NCBI RefSeq assembly: GCF_022829545.1
Contig: NZ_JAKSYM010000391.1
Span: 1 to 64,000, forward strand
Direction: 5' to 3'
Origin: Methylobacterium sp. J-030
GTDB taxonomy: Bacteria; Pseudomonadota; Alphaproteobacteria; Rhizobiales; Beijerinckiaceae
DNA: 64,000 bases
Shown: in pieces, positions 19,225 to 26,838 of the stretch
How the letters are laid out: each line of letters opens with the position of its first letter
Numbering within the stretch: the stretch's first letter is position 1
Translations under genes and position numbers: made by a program
The notes under the pieces: model-generated
What the model saw: only the letters and a program-made list of their open reading frames with translations
What the model was told of the DNA's origin: nothing
Databases searched by the model: none

Positions 19225-19620
19225 TCAGCCCGCTGCCAGGACCGCCGCCAGCCCGATATGGGTCACCTGGTGGAGGAACTGGTCGATGCCGATCAGCCAC
19301 CAGAATCGGGTGTCGGTGGGCGGGAAGTGCGTGCGCCGGCCGATCAGGCCCTTGCCGCGGTCGATCACCGTGTGAACGGCGAAATCCACCAGCGCCAGCC
19401 ACCACAGGGCCGGCTTGACCGGCAGCGCGATCAGCAGCGTGCCCAGGCCGTGCAGGCCGGTATGGGCGCAGAGCGGGAGGATCCAGGCGGAGGCCCGGTC
19501 CTTGCCGCGCGCCATCCAGGTGGTCTGAAGCAGGAAATCCGCCCCGAGCTGCTTCACCGCGAAGGCGAGGAACAGCAGCGCGAAGGCGCCGACCGAAACG
19601 GGCGTGTCGAAGGACGGCAT
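19225..19620 (-). CDS. DUF3307-like membrane protein
   Basis: The 131-residue protein has about four hydrophobic segments (VGAFALLFLAFAVKQLGADF, LCAHTGLHGLGTLLIALPV, WWLALVDFAVHTVIDRGKG, FLHQVTHIGLAAVLAA). The pattern HTGLHGLG ... DFAVHTVIDRGK ... DQFLHQVTHIG, with several membrane histidines, is that of the DUF3307 family of inner-membrane proteins of unknown function. An upstream start (19686) is possible but adds a non-hydrophobic leader. It stands alone. Confidence 0.8.
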   Translation of the reverse strand: MPSFDTPVSVGAFALLFLAFAVKQLGADFLLQTTWMARGKDRASAWILPLCAHTGLHGLGTLLIALPVKPALWWLALVDFAVHTVIDRGKGLIGRRTHFPPTDTRFWWLIGIDQFLHQVTHIGLAAVLAAG

Positions 19621-19973
19621 CGCCGGGCTGGTTCTCCTGTCGCGCGCGTCGAATCGCGGCGCTCCAGCATACACCGCCGCCCGCATCCCGGCGCGCCGTG
19701 GATCGACGCGCGTCGAACCCGCCCCTGATCGAAATCAGCATTCGCTCAATGTTCTACACGATAGAAACATCATCCAAGACAAATCATGATCGCACGCGAT
19801 GGTAAGATCCATATTTTAACCGTTCCAATTCCGGAAGATAAACATTGTTGTATCGATCCTGTGCGTGATAGCCCGGACCGCATCGCGAACACCACGAGGG
19901 CGAGATTGGCGGTCCGGGATTGCAACCTGAGCACATCGCGCGCGGCGAGGGCGTCGGGCCCGGCCACCTGACC
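19621..19973. other. Intergenic region with an AT-rich patch
   Basis: About 350 bases. Bases 19738-19860 are markedly AT-rich for this genome (ttctacacgatagaaacatc, ccatattttaaccgttcc, gataaacattgttgtatc) and probably hold divergent promoters for the DUF3307 gene and the acetyltransferase, or foreign DNA. Confidence 0.4.
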
Positions 19974-20747
19974 ATGCGGGATGGCGATCACGCCTTCGAG
20001 GCCCTGCGCGATGCCCATGTCGCGGCCCTCGCGGGCTCCCTGATCGACGGCGTCGCGCACGGGCCCGGGGGCGCGGGCTACGTCTGGTCGCGGAGCGTCC
20101 CGGACCCGGCCCTGAACTTCGCCTACGGGGTGCGCCGGCCCGACCAGTTCGCCTGGGCGGGGGCGGCGGCCCTCGGGCGCGCCCGGGCGCCGGCCTTCCT
20201 GGCGCGGGATGCCGAGGAGGTCGCCCTGCTGCGCGCCCTGTTCGAGCCCGCGATCCTCCGCCCGGCGCGCTGGATGATGGCGCGGCCGCCGCCGGCGCCC
20301 TTCACCGCGGACGGCGCGGTCGCCCTGCAGGCCACGCCCGCGCCGGGGCCGGATTTCGAGGGCGTCTTCGCCAACCTGTCGGACGATCCGGCCGTGCGGA
20401 CGCATCTGCGCCGCACCCACCTGCCAGCCCTGCGGGCGGCCAAGGCGCGGCCCGGCCTCGCGCCGCTCCACCTCGTCCTGCGCGACGCCACCGGCCCGGC
20501 GGCCTGCGCGAGCCTCTACCTGCGGGGCGACACGGCCGGGCTGTACAACGTCGCCACCCGGTTCGACCGGCAGCGCCGGGGTCTGGGCACCGCCGTGACC
20601 GTCGCGGCCCTGCGCGCGGCGCGGGCGCGCGGGGTGGTCCAGGTGTTCCTGCACTGTCCGGCCGGCGGCGGCCTAGAGGCGCTGGCCGTCCGGGCGGGCT
20701 TCCGGACGGTCTGCGCGCCGATCCTGCTGTGCACGAGCCCGTCGTGA
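19974..20747 (+). CDS. GNAT-family N-acetyltransferase-like protein
   Basis: The 257-residue protein ends in a GNAT-type acetyl-CoA-binding region: YNVATRFDRQRRGLGTAVTV (near 185-205) matches the VxPxxRGxGxG pattern, followed by LRAARARGVVQVFLHCPAGG and a short C-terminal strand. The N-terminal half (residues 1-120) is less conserved. GNAT enzymes acetylate small molecules or proteins; the substrate is unknown. I chose ATG 19974; an in-frame TTG at 19920 would add 18 residues. A dispersed hairpin repeat follows the gene. Confidence 0.75.
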   Translation: MRDGDHAFEALRDAHVAALAGSLIDGVAHGPGGAGYVWSRSVPDPALNFAYGVRRPDQFAWAGAAALGRARAPAFLARDAEEVALLRALFEPAILRPARWMMARPPPAPFTADGAVALQATPAPGPDFEGVFANLSDDPAVRTHLRRTHLPALRAAKARPGLAPLHLVLRDATGPAACASLYLRGDTAGLYNVATRFDRQRRGLGTAVTVAALRAARARGVVQVFLHCPAGGGLEALAVRAGFRTVCAPILLCTSPS

Positions 20748-20781
20748 GGCGCGGGGGTGGTCGCCGGGCCTGTTCGACCTG

Positions 20782-20900
20782 CGATCCCGGGTTTCCAAAG
20801 GGCTCGGTCCTTCGGCGGGTGCTCAGGGCGGAGCCCTGAGAGGGTCTCCAGGGCTCCGCCCTGGACCCGCGAAAGGTCTCGACCTTTCGAAACCGGGACT
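20782..20900 (+). repeat. Dispersed modular hairpin repeat, copy 2
   Basis: Begins with a GATCCCGGGTTTCCAAAGGG-like module, continues with CTCAGGGCGGAGCCCTGAG and CCAGGGCTCCGCCCTGG hairpins and ends with CGCGAAAGGTCTCGACCTTT followed by CGAAACCGGGA. It lies between the acetyltransferase and the convergent hypothetical gene and may serve as terminator for both. Confidence 0.85.
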
Positions 20901-20946
20901 CGATGCGCCCGACGCGCAACATCGTACGCGTCAGTCAAACGCGCTC

Positions 20947-21270
20947 TCAGAACGCTTCCTCGCCGTATCCGTAGGGCGTAATCCGAAAAACGAACTGCAT
21001 CTCGGCCTCCGCATCGTGGAGCGCCAGGGCGCTGACCGGGCCGATCACGACTTTGCTGCCGCCCGCCGCGCGCGCGGCGTACCGTCCGCGCGTACCGGAG
21101 ATCGCCAGCGCCGCCAGCATGTGCCGGACCGCCCGGGGCCGGCACGCGCCGTTCTCGCCGAGCCACAGAGCCGCCTCCCCGGGCCAGACGCGCACCGGCG
21201 GGGGCCGCCCGGTTCCGCCCCGCCGCGGACGGAGCCGGAGGAGGGCGGACGGGCGGGCGAAGACCCTCAC
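20947..21270 (-). CDS. Hypothetical protein coupled to the SGNH hydrolase
   Basis: The frame starts at a GTG whose last base begins the TGA stop of the upstream SGNH hydrolase gene (GTGA overlap at 21267-21270), a classic sign of translational coupling. The 107-residue product has a very basic N-terminal third (many Arg, Pro), a central PGEAALWLGENGACRPR segment and a C-terminal part with several short beta-strand-like stretches (SKVVIGPVSALALHDAEAEM, MQFVFRITPYGYGEE). No family is recognised. The overlap suggests a joint role with the esterase. Confidence 0.6.
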   Translation of the reverse strand: MRVFARPSALLRLRPRRGGTGRPPPVRVWPGEAALWLGENGACRPRAVRHMLAALAISGTRGRYAARAAGGSKVVIGPVSALALHDAEAEMQFVFRITPYGYGEEAF

Positions 21271-22049
21271 GGCCGGCCGGTCCAGGCCGCCCGGAGGACC
21301 CGGAGATGGACCGCCGGGTTCGGCGCGACCGTGCGGCGGGCGGGCTGGCTGGCGGGCGGCCTGGATGGAACCGGATCGATCACCGCCAGACGGGCGACCT
21401 CGGCGGCCAGGCGGGTGTAATCGGCCAGGTGCACGCCGTCCCGGTAGAGGCCCGATCCGGCGAGCCCCCCGGTGCCGGCGCGGAGCGCGGCGAACGGGTC
21501 GATGAAGCCGTGGCCGCGCTCGGCACAGAGCGCCGCGAGCCTGTCCGAGAAGACCGCCACGGCGGCCGGATCCCGGCCGGTCGCCCAGGCGCCGACCGGC
21601 GGGATTGCGGCGACGAAGACCTGCGCCGACCACGCCTCCAGAAAACCCAGGATGCGCCGGACCTCCGCGGCGAACCTGTCCGCGCTCCGGGGCCGCTCCG
21701 GGTGACGCCAGCCCATGATGTCGTTGGTGCCGATGATCAGCACGGAGGCTGCGCAGCGGACCGGCACCCGCCGGTCCGCGCGGTGCAGGACCGTGCGGTG
21801 CAGATCCTTGAGATGCTTGGCGCAATCGGCCGCGGTGCTGCCGCCGACCGCGATGTTGAGGCTGGGCCGCCCGCCGAGATCCGGCGTCCCGATGTACTCC
21901 GCGTGGGAATTGCCCGCCAGCAGCACGCTGTCCGGCGTGGCGGCGCGCAGCGCGGCGCGAATCTCCGGGAACCGCACGGCCTGGTGTCGCCCCACGAGCC
22001 GGCCGTGATGCCAGCGGCGGGCGACGGTCTCGAACCAGGGGGCGCGCAT
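21267..22049 (-). CDS. SGNH/GDSL-family hydrolase
   Basis: The 260-residue protein shows the four SGNH blocks: LLAGNSHAEYIG (nucleophile Ser), NIAVGGSTAADC (Gly), IIGTNDIMG (Asn) and DGVHLADYTRLA (Asp-x-x-His near residue 215). Such enzymes are esterases, lipases or carbohydrate acetyl esterases. Block I has GNSH instead of GDS, as in acyltransferase-linked members. No signal peptide is visible. The start is the ATG giving MRAPWFE; earlier starts only add Pro/Arg-rich junk. The gene overlaps the next one by four bases. Confidence 0.82.
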   Translation of the reverse strand: MRAPWFETVARRWHHGRLVGRHQAVRFPEIRAALRAATPDSVLLAGNSHAEYIGTPDLGGRPSLNIAVGGSTAADCAKHLKDLHRTVLHRADRRVPVRCAASVLIIGTNDIMGWRHPERPRSADRFAAEVRRILGFLEAWSAQVFVAAIPPVGAWATGRDPAAVAVFSDRLAALCAERGHGFIDPFAALRAGTGGLAGSGLYRDGVHLADYTRLAAEVARLAVIDPVPSRPPASQPARRTVAPNPAVHLRVLRAAWTGRP

Positions 22050-22383
22050 GGGCTGTCCTCGTGCAGGCGTGAGGCATCGGCCGCCCGGAGGGCCGGGGCG
22101 GGAGCACGGTTCGGATTTCGGCGCGGTGGGTCGACGGTCCTCGACCGGGAACACGCGCCGGAATATTTCTCGATCCTGTGATACGGCGCCGGAAACAGAT
22201 AGAAATACGAATCAATACAGCGCCAAGTCACCCTGAGTTTGTACGTGGGAATTTTTCACACGTCAACAGGAACGCCGGCGGCCGTCGAGCCGGCGCCGAT
22301 GACTTCCGGGTCCCGCCGGGGGGCGCTACGTCGTGTCCGCGAGGGCCGGACGCGGCGGCTCGGAACAAGCGGGGGAGGCCGGA

Positions 22384-23148
22384 ATGATCCAGGATCGCGT
22401 CTTCATCGTCACCGGGGCGGGCTCGGGCTTGGGGGAGGCCACGGCACGCGGCCTCGTGGCGGCGGGCGCCCGGGTCGTGGTGGCCGACATCGCCCGGGAG
22501 GCCGGCGCCCGGGTGGTGGCGGCACTCGGCGCAGCGGCGCGCTTCGCCGAGACCGACGTCACGCGCGAGGCGGACGGCGCCGCGGCGGTCCGGACGGCGC
22601 TCGACGCCTTCGGGCACCTGCACGGGCTCGTGAACTGCGCGGGCGTCGCGCCGGGTGAGAAGGTGGTCGGCCGCGACGGGCCGCACCGGCTCGACAGCTT
22701 CGCCCGGGCGGTCTCGGTCAACCTCGTGGGCAGCTTCAACATGATCCGGCTGGCCGCCGAGGCGATCGCCCGGGAGGCGCCCGATGCGGACGGCGCCCGG
22801 GGCGTGATCGTCAACACCGCCTCGATCGCGGCCTTCGACGGGCAGATCGGGCAGGCGGCCTACGCGGCCTCGAAGGGCGGGGTGGTGTCCATGACCCTGC
22901 CGATCGCCCGGGAACTCGCCCGGCACGGCATCCGGGTGGTGACGATCGCCCCCGGCATCTTCGAGACGCCCATGATGGCGGCGATGTCCCCGGAGGTGCA
23001 GGACGCGCTCGGCCGGAGCGTGCCGTACCCGCCGCGGCTCGGCCGCCCGGACGAGTACGCCGCCCTCGTCCGGCACATCTGCGAGAACCCGATGCTGAAC
23101 GGCGAGACGATCCGCCTCGACGGGGCGCTGCGGATGCCGCCGCGCTGA
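22384..23148 (+). CDS. Short-chain dehydrogenase/reductase (HSD10/3-hydroxyacyl-CoA dehydrogenase-like)
   Basis: A 254-residue classical SDR: NAD-binding TGAGSGLGEA (10-19), VVVADIA with Asp selecting NAD(H), NCAGVAP (about 90), catalytic Ser in NTASIAAFDGQIGQ and the YxxxK motif YAASK, followed by APGIFETPMM. The latter segments resemble type II 3-hydroxyacyl-CoA dehydrogenases (HSD17B10), which oxidise short-chain 3-hydroxyacyl-CoAs. The start has a purine-rich leader (ggggaggccggaATG). No beta-oxidation gene is next to it. Confidence 0.88.
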   Translation: MIQDRVFIVTGAGSGLGEATARGLVAAGARVVVADIAREAGARVVAALGAAARFAETDVTREADGAAAVRTALDAFGHLHGLVNCAGVAPGEKVVGRDGPHRLDSFARAVSVNLVGSFNMIRLAAEAIAREAPDADGARGVIVNTASIAAFDGQIGQAAYAASKGGVVSMTLPIARELARHGIRVVTIAPGIFETPMMAAMSPEVQDALGRSVPYPPRLGRPDEYAALVRHICENPMLNGETIRLDGALRMPPR

Positions 23149-23162
23149 GGGCGAGGCTTGAT

Positions 23163-23213
23163 GTCGGGGCGCCGCCCCGACGCCCCGCCAAAGGGCTTGC
23201 CCTTCGGGATCCC
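23163..23213 (-). repeat. Dispersed modular hairpin repeat, short copy 3
   Basis: Shortened copy in minus orientation: GTCGGGGCGCCGCCCCGAC, CGCCCCGCCAAAGGGCTTGC and CCTTCGGGATCCC. It follows the SDR stop and runs directly into a 15-base tandem repeat made from its last module. Confidence 0.8.
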
Positions 23214-23273
23214 CGAACTCGGGATCCCCGAACTTGGGATCCCAGAACTTGGGATCCCAGAACTTGGGATCAG
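23206..23273. repeat. 15-base tandem repeat, four units plus a partial
   Basis: Four copies of GGGATCCC(C/A)GAACT(C/T) in a row (23206, 23221, 23236, 23251), then GGGATCAG. The unit contains the GGGATCCC end of the dispersed hairpin repeat, so it may have arisen by slippage there. The last unit carries the stop codon of the minus-strand gene at 23270. Confidence 0.9.
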
Positions 23274-23518
23274 CCGATCGAGACGCTGGTCAGCACCTCG
23301 GCGGCCCGGCGGACCTCAGCGGCGATCATCTCCTCGCTCGGGCCGTCGATCGGCATGTCGGACAGGATCGCCGCCACGTCGCGCTTCACGTCCTCGCGGA
23401 TCTCGGGATTCTCCTCCGACAGGCGCCCGATCAGGACACCCAGCACGATCTCCAGGGCGGACATCTTGGCGTGCAGGCGCGTGAATTCGTCCAGCGCCTC
23501 GGGCTCGGGTCCGGTCAT
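23270..23518 (-). CDS. Small acidic hypothetical protein
   Basis: The 82-residue product is acidic and helical: TRLHAKMSALEIVLGVLIGR, EENPEIREDVKRDVAAIL, then EEMIAAEVRRAAEVL. It has no signal peptide or membrane segment. The composition and codon use fit a real gene. Its stop codon lies within the last unit of the 15-base tandem repeat. Function unknown. Confidence 0.65.
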   Translation of the reverse strand: MTGPEPEALDEFTRLHAKMSALEIVLGVLIGRLSEENPEIREDVKRDVAAILSDMPIDGPSEEMIAAEVRRAAEVLTSVSIG

Positions 23519-23676
23519 GGGGGGCTCCGTCTCGGGTGGGTCGGTCTCTCATACAGGCGGAGCGGTGGCCGGCGCCATCGGGATACCGGGCGGCTTTATT
23601 GCCCTGCCGGGGGCAACCGTATCCCGGAGCCGGCGTTTCACGCTCCCGTGAACGAACCCGCAAAGGGACGCCCGCC

Positions 23677-24246
23677 ATGATCATCCGTCTCACCGCCGCA
23701 GCCGGCCTGCTCGCGCTCTCCACGAGCCTCGCGCCGGCCCAGACCGCCACCGCGACCCCCGCCGAGCCGGCCTCCAGGGCCGACAGCAACCTAAAGGAAT
23801 GGCAGGTCGCCAAGCTCGCCAAGGTCGGCCTCGCCCAGGCGCTGACCACCGCCGAGTCGCAGGGCGACGAGAAGGGCGGCCGCGCCATCGACGCCGACTT
23901 CGAGAAGGCCGGCAGCAAGGATCCGGCCCATTACAGCGTGAAGGTCGTCTACCCGAGCGGCAAGCTCGTGGAATACGGCATCAACGCCGACACCGGCGCG
24001 CTCTACAAGACCGAGAACCAGCCGTTCGAGCGCTACTTCACCCGCTTGAAGGCCTCCGACTTCCAGAACGCGAAGACCTCCCTGAAGGACGCGCTCGCCA
24101 TCGCCGAGCAGAAGGCCGGCGGCGGCAAGGCCTACGAGGCCGAGGTCGAGAAGGACGGCTCGGCGGTCCAGTACGAGATCAAGGTCGCTGGCACCGACAA
24201 GGAGCAGGAGGTCAAGGTCGGCCCGGACGGGAAGGTCTTGAACTGA
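23677..24246 (+). CDS. Periplasmic PepSY-domain protein
   Basis: The 189-residue precursor has a Sec signal (MIIRLTAAAGLLALSTSLA, cleavage after APAQ). Two PepSY-like units follow: residues about 50-110 (LAQALTTAESQGDEKGGRAI, HYSVKVVYPSGKLVEYGINA) and 125-189 (LKDALAIAEQKAGGGKAYEA, VQYEIKVAGTDKEQEVKVGP). PepSY domains are small extracytoplasmic modules thought to inhibit or assist peptidases and redox proteins. A hairpin terminator and a palindromic repeat follow the stop. Confidence 0.88.
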   Translation: MIIRLTAAAGLLALSTSLAPAQTATATPAEPASRADSNLKEWQVAKLAKVGLAQALTTAESQGDEKGGRAIDADFEKAGSKDPAHYSVKVVYPSGKLVEYGINADTGALYKTENQPFERYFTRLKASDFQNAKTSLKDALAIAEQKAGGGKAYEAEVEKDGSAVQYEIKVAGTDKEQEVKVGPDGKVLN

Positions 24247-24250
24247 GAAG

Positions 24251-24284
24251 GCGGGCTGCGGCGGTGAAGGCTGCCGCAGCCCGC
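24251..24284 (+). terminator. 12-bp hairpin terminator after the PepSY gene
   Basis: The arms GCGGGCTGCGGC/GCCGCAGCCCGC flank a ten-base loop, starting five bases after the TGA. No long U-tract follows (ctccgtccttg). Confidence 0.7.
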
Positions 24285-24286
24285 TC

Positions 24287-24377
24287 CGTCCTTGCGAGCG
24301 GAGCGAAGCGATCCAGAAGCGCTACGCTCACCAACCGCGCGCCGCCCTGGGTCGCTTCGCTGCGCTCGCGATGACGG
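24287..24377. repeat. Long imperfect inverted repeat (REP-like element)
   Basis: The arm CTTGCGAGCGGAGCGAAGCG ATCCAG is mirrored about 30 bases later by CTGGGTCGCTTCGCTGCGCT CGCGATGACGG. Elements of this sequence type (GAGCGAAGCGATCCAG) are widespread between genes in Methylobacterium and Bradyrhizobium genomes from general knowledge. It lies between the PepSY gene and the molybdopterin-subunit gene. Confidence 0.8.
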
Positions 24378-24498
24378 CCGGGTCGGATCGGCTCTGCTGC
24401 ATCCTGTCGCCCGGCGGCCCGTCTGGGGAGCCGAACGGCCTTCGCAACGCTTCCTGTCCGTAACGCAGCCCGAGCGGCTGCTGACTCCGGAGGGCGGC

Positions 24499-26775
24499 AT
24501 GGACGCGGGCGCGCAGGACACCGACGGCCATCTCGGCCGCCCCCACACCCGGGTCGAGGGACCCGACAAGGTCACGGGCCGGGCCCTCTACAGCTCCGAC
24601 CGCATCGGCCCGGATCGAGACACCGCCCACGCCGCCCTGGTGACCAGCACCATCGCCCGGGGCCGGATCACCGGGTTCGACTGCGACGCCGCGCGGGCGG
24701 TGCCGGGCCTGCTCGCCATCTTCACCCACCGGGACTTTTCCGGCGCGGTGGCGCCGGTGGCTCACCTGATGGCCGGCGGCTACGCCAACAGCTCGCACCG
24801 GCCGCTCGCGTCCGACGCGGTCGCCTATGCCGGCCAGATCGTGGCCCTCGTGGTCGCCGAGACCCAGGAGGCCGCCGAGGCGGCGGCTGGCGCCGTCAGG
24901 GTCTCCTACGCGGCCGAGCCCGCCGCCGGCGGCTTCGATGCCCCCGGCGCCGAGACCGTGCGCCTTGCCGACCTGAAGCCCCACCACGAAGACATCGCCC
25001 GGGGCGATGCCGGGGCCGGCCTGGCGGAGGCGGCCCTGCGCATCGAGGCGCGCTACGAGACCCCGGTCCAGCACCACAACCCGATCGAGCTGTTCACCAC
25101 CCGGGCCGCCTGGGACGGCGACCGGCTCACCGTGCACGAGCCGACCCGCTATGTTGGCGCCGTGCAGCACGGGCTCGCCGCGCAGCTGGGGCTCGATCCC
25201 GCGAACGTGCGGGTGGTGGCGGGCCTGATCGGCGGCCATTTCGGCTCGAAATTCGCGCTGTCGCAGCACACGGCGCTGGTCGCGCTCGCGGCACGGCGCC
25301 TCGGCCGACCGGTCTCCCTGGTGCCGAGCCGGCGGCACTGCTTCACCATCGCCAATTACCGGCCGGAATCGCGCCACGCCCTCCGCCTCGGCGCCGACCG
25401 GGCCGGCCGGTTCACCGCCCTGGTCCACGAGGCCGAGACCGTGACGTCGCGGTTCGATCCCTTCGTCATGGAGGGCGCGGAGGTGACGGCGAGCCTCTAC
25501 GCCTGCCCGAACATCCGCACCGAGGAGCGGGCCGTGCGGGTCGACCGCAACACGCCGGGGCCGATGCGGGCGCCCCCGGAGGTGCCGTTCCTGTTCGCCC
25601 TGGAGAGCGCCGTCGACGAGATGGCGGTGGCGCTGGCCATCGACCCGATCGAACTGCGGCGGCTGAACGACACGGCGGTCGATCCGGTCTCGGGAAAACC
25701 GTTCTCGACCCGGCCGCTGATGGCCTGCTTCGCGGCGGGCGCGAAGGCCTTCGGCTGGTCGCGCCGGGTGCCGCGCCCCGGTTCGATGCGCGACGGACCC
25801 TGGCGGGTCGGCCTCGGCTGCGCGACCTCGGTGCGGCCGGCCAAGATCGCCGCCGCGACGATGCGGGTCCGGCTCGGCCCGGATGGGTCCGCGGAGGTCT
25901 CTTGCGCGCACCACGAGATCGGCAACGGCATCACCACGCTGCTGGCGATGGGTGCGGCGGACGGGCTCGGCGTGCCGGTGGCGCGGGTCACCGTCCGGCT
26001 CGGCGACACGGACCTGCCGGCGGCCGGCATCTCGGGCGGGTCGAGCACGACCACCAGCCTGATGCATGCCCTGGCGCTCGGCTGCCGGCAGATCCGCGAG
26101 ACCCTCGCGCAGGCCGCGACCGGGCAGGGCGGGCGCCTCGCCGGCCGGGATCCGAGCGTTCTACGCCTCGCGGGCGGCCGGCTTGCGGCGCCGGACGGGA
26201 CCGGGATCGCGCTGGCGGAGGCCGTCGGCCCCGAGGGCGTCGAGACCGTCGCGGCGTTCGTGCCGGCGGGCGGCGACCGCGACACAGCGCTCGCCGGCCT
26301 GCGGCGGGGCCATATCGGGCTCACCCTTGGCGGGGGCGGCAAGGCCGTCTCCTGGGGGTTCGGCGCGCAGTTCGCGGAGGTCCATGTCCATGCCGAGACC
26401 GGGGAGATCCGGGTGGCGCGGCTGACCGGCGCCTTCGCGGCGGGGCGGATCCTCAACCCGTTGACCGCGAAAAGCCAGCTCATGGGCGGGATGATCTGGG
26501 GCCTCGGCTCGGCGCTGCTCGAAGAGACGGTGGTGGACGGTGCCGCCTACCGCAACCCGGATCTGGCCGAATACCTCGTCCCCACGGCGGCCGACGCGCC
26601 GGAGGTCGAGGCGCTGCTGGTGCCCGATCCCGACGATCAGGTGGACGCGCTGGGGCTGAAGGGCCTGGGCGAGCTCGGAATCATCGGGGTGAACGCGGCC
26701 ATCGCCAACGCCGTCCATCACGCCACCGGCCGCCGGATCCGCAAGCTGCCGATCCGGCTGGAGGATGTGGCGTAG
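24499..26775 (+). CDS. Xanthine dehydrogenase/aldehyde oxidase-type molybdopterin-binding subunit (orphan)
   Basis: The 758-residue protein is a complete large subunit of the XDH family (CoxL/PaoC-like). It has an N-terminal Ald_Xan_dh_C domain (residues about 12-125; VTGRALYSSDRIG) and the MoCo-binding domain, with GLIGGHFGSKFALSQH, RAPPEVPFLFALE (the PaoC/XdhB-type RAP segment), GISGGSSTTTSL and the C-terminal GLKGLGELGIIG, whose Glu is the expected catalytic base. It should oxidise an aldehyde or heterocycle. The usual [2Fe-2S] and FAD partner genes are absent on both sides. The start follows ggagggcggc. Confidence 0.92.
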   Translation: MDAGAQDTDGHLGRPHTRVEGPDKVTGRALYSSDRIGPDRDTAHAALVTSTIARGRITGFDCDAARAVPGLLAIFTHRDFSGAVAPVAHLMAGGYANSSHRPLASDAVAYAGQIVALVVAETQEAAEAAAGAVRVSYAAEPAAGGFDAPGAETVRLADLKPHHEDIARGDAGAGLAEAALRIEARYETPVQHHNPIELFTTRAAWDGDRLTVHEPTRYVGAVQHGLAAQLGLDPANVRVVAGLIGGHFGSKFALSQHTALVALAARRLGRPVSLVPSRRHCFTIANYRPESRHALRLGADRAGRFTALVHEAETVTSRFDPFVMEGAEVTASLYACPNIRTEERAVRVDRNTPGPMRAPPEVPFLFALESAVDEMAVALAIDPIELRRLNDTAVDPVSGKPFSTRPLMACFAAGAKAFGWSRRVPRPGSMRDGPWRVGLGCATSVRPAKIAAATMRVRLGPDGSAEVSCAHHEIGNGITTLLAMGAADGLGVPVARVTVRLGDTDLPAAGISGGSSTTTSLMHALALGCRQIRETLAQAATGQGGRLAGRDPSVLRLAGGRLAAPDGTGIALAEAVGPEGVETVAAFVPAGGDRDTALAGLRRGHIGLTLGGGGKAVSWGFGAQFAEVHVHAETGEIRVARLTGAFAAGRILNPLTAKSQLMGGMIWGLGSALLEETVVDGAAYRNPDLAEYLVPTAADAPEVEALLVPDPDDQVDALGLKGLGELGIIGVNAAIANAVHHATGRRIRKLPIRLEDVA

Positions 26776-26788
26776 AGGGGCGCCACCT

Positions 26789-26816
26789 CTCCCTCCCCCC
26801 TTTGCGGGGGAGGGAG
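26789..26816. terminator. 11-bp hairpin between convergent genes
   Basis: The arms CTCCCTCCCCC/GGGGGAGGGAG flank the loop ctttgc. It lies between the stops of the molybdopterin subunit gene and the aldo/keto reductase gene and can terminate both. Confidence 0.7.
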
Positions 26817-26838
26817 CGCGTGCCGTTCTGCGACCGAC

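Noticed and set aside
23158..23484. Open frame reading through the 15-base tandem repeat (repeated GIPEL units)
   Set aside because: The repeat is DNA slippage after a hairpin element; the frame has no ribosome site and lies opposite a better gene.
24328..26067. 579-codon minus-strand frame opposite the molybdopterin subunit
   Set aside because: Shadow frame; the plus-strand product has full family motifs.
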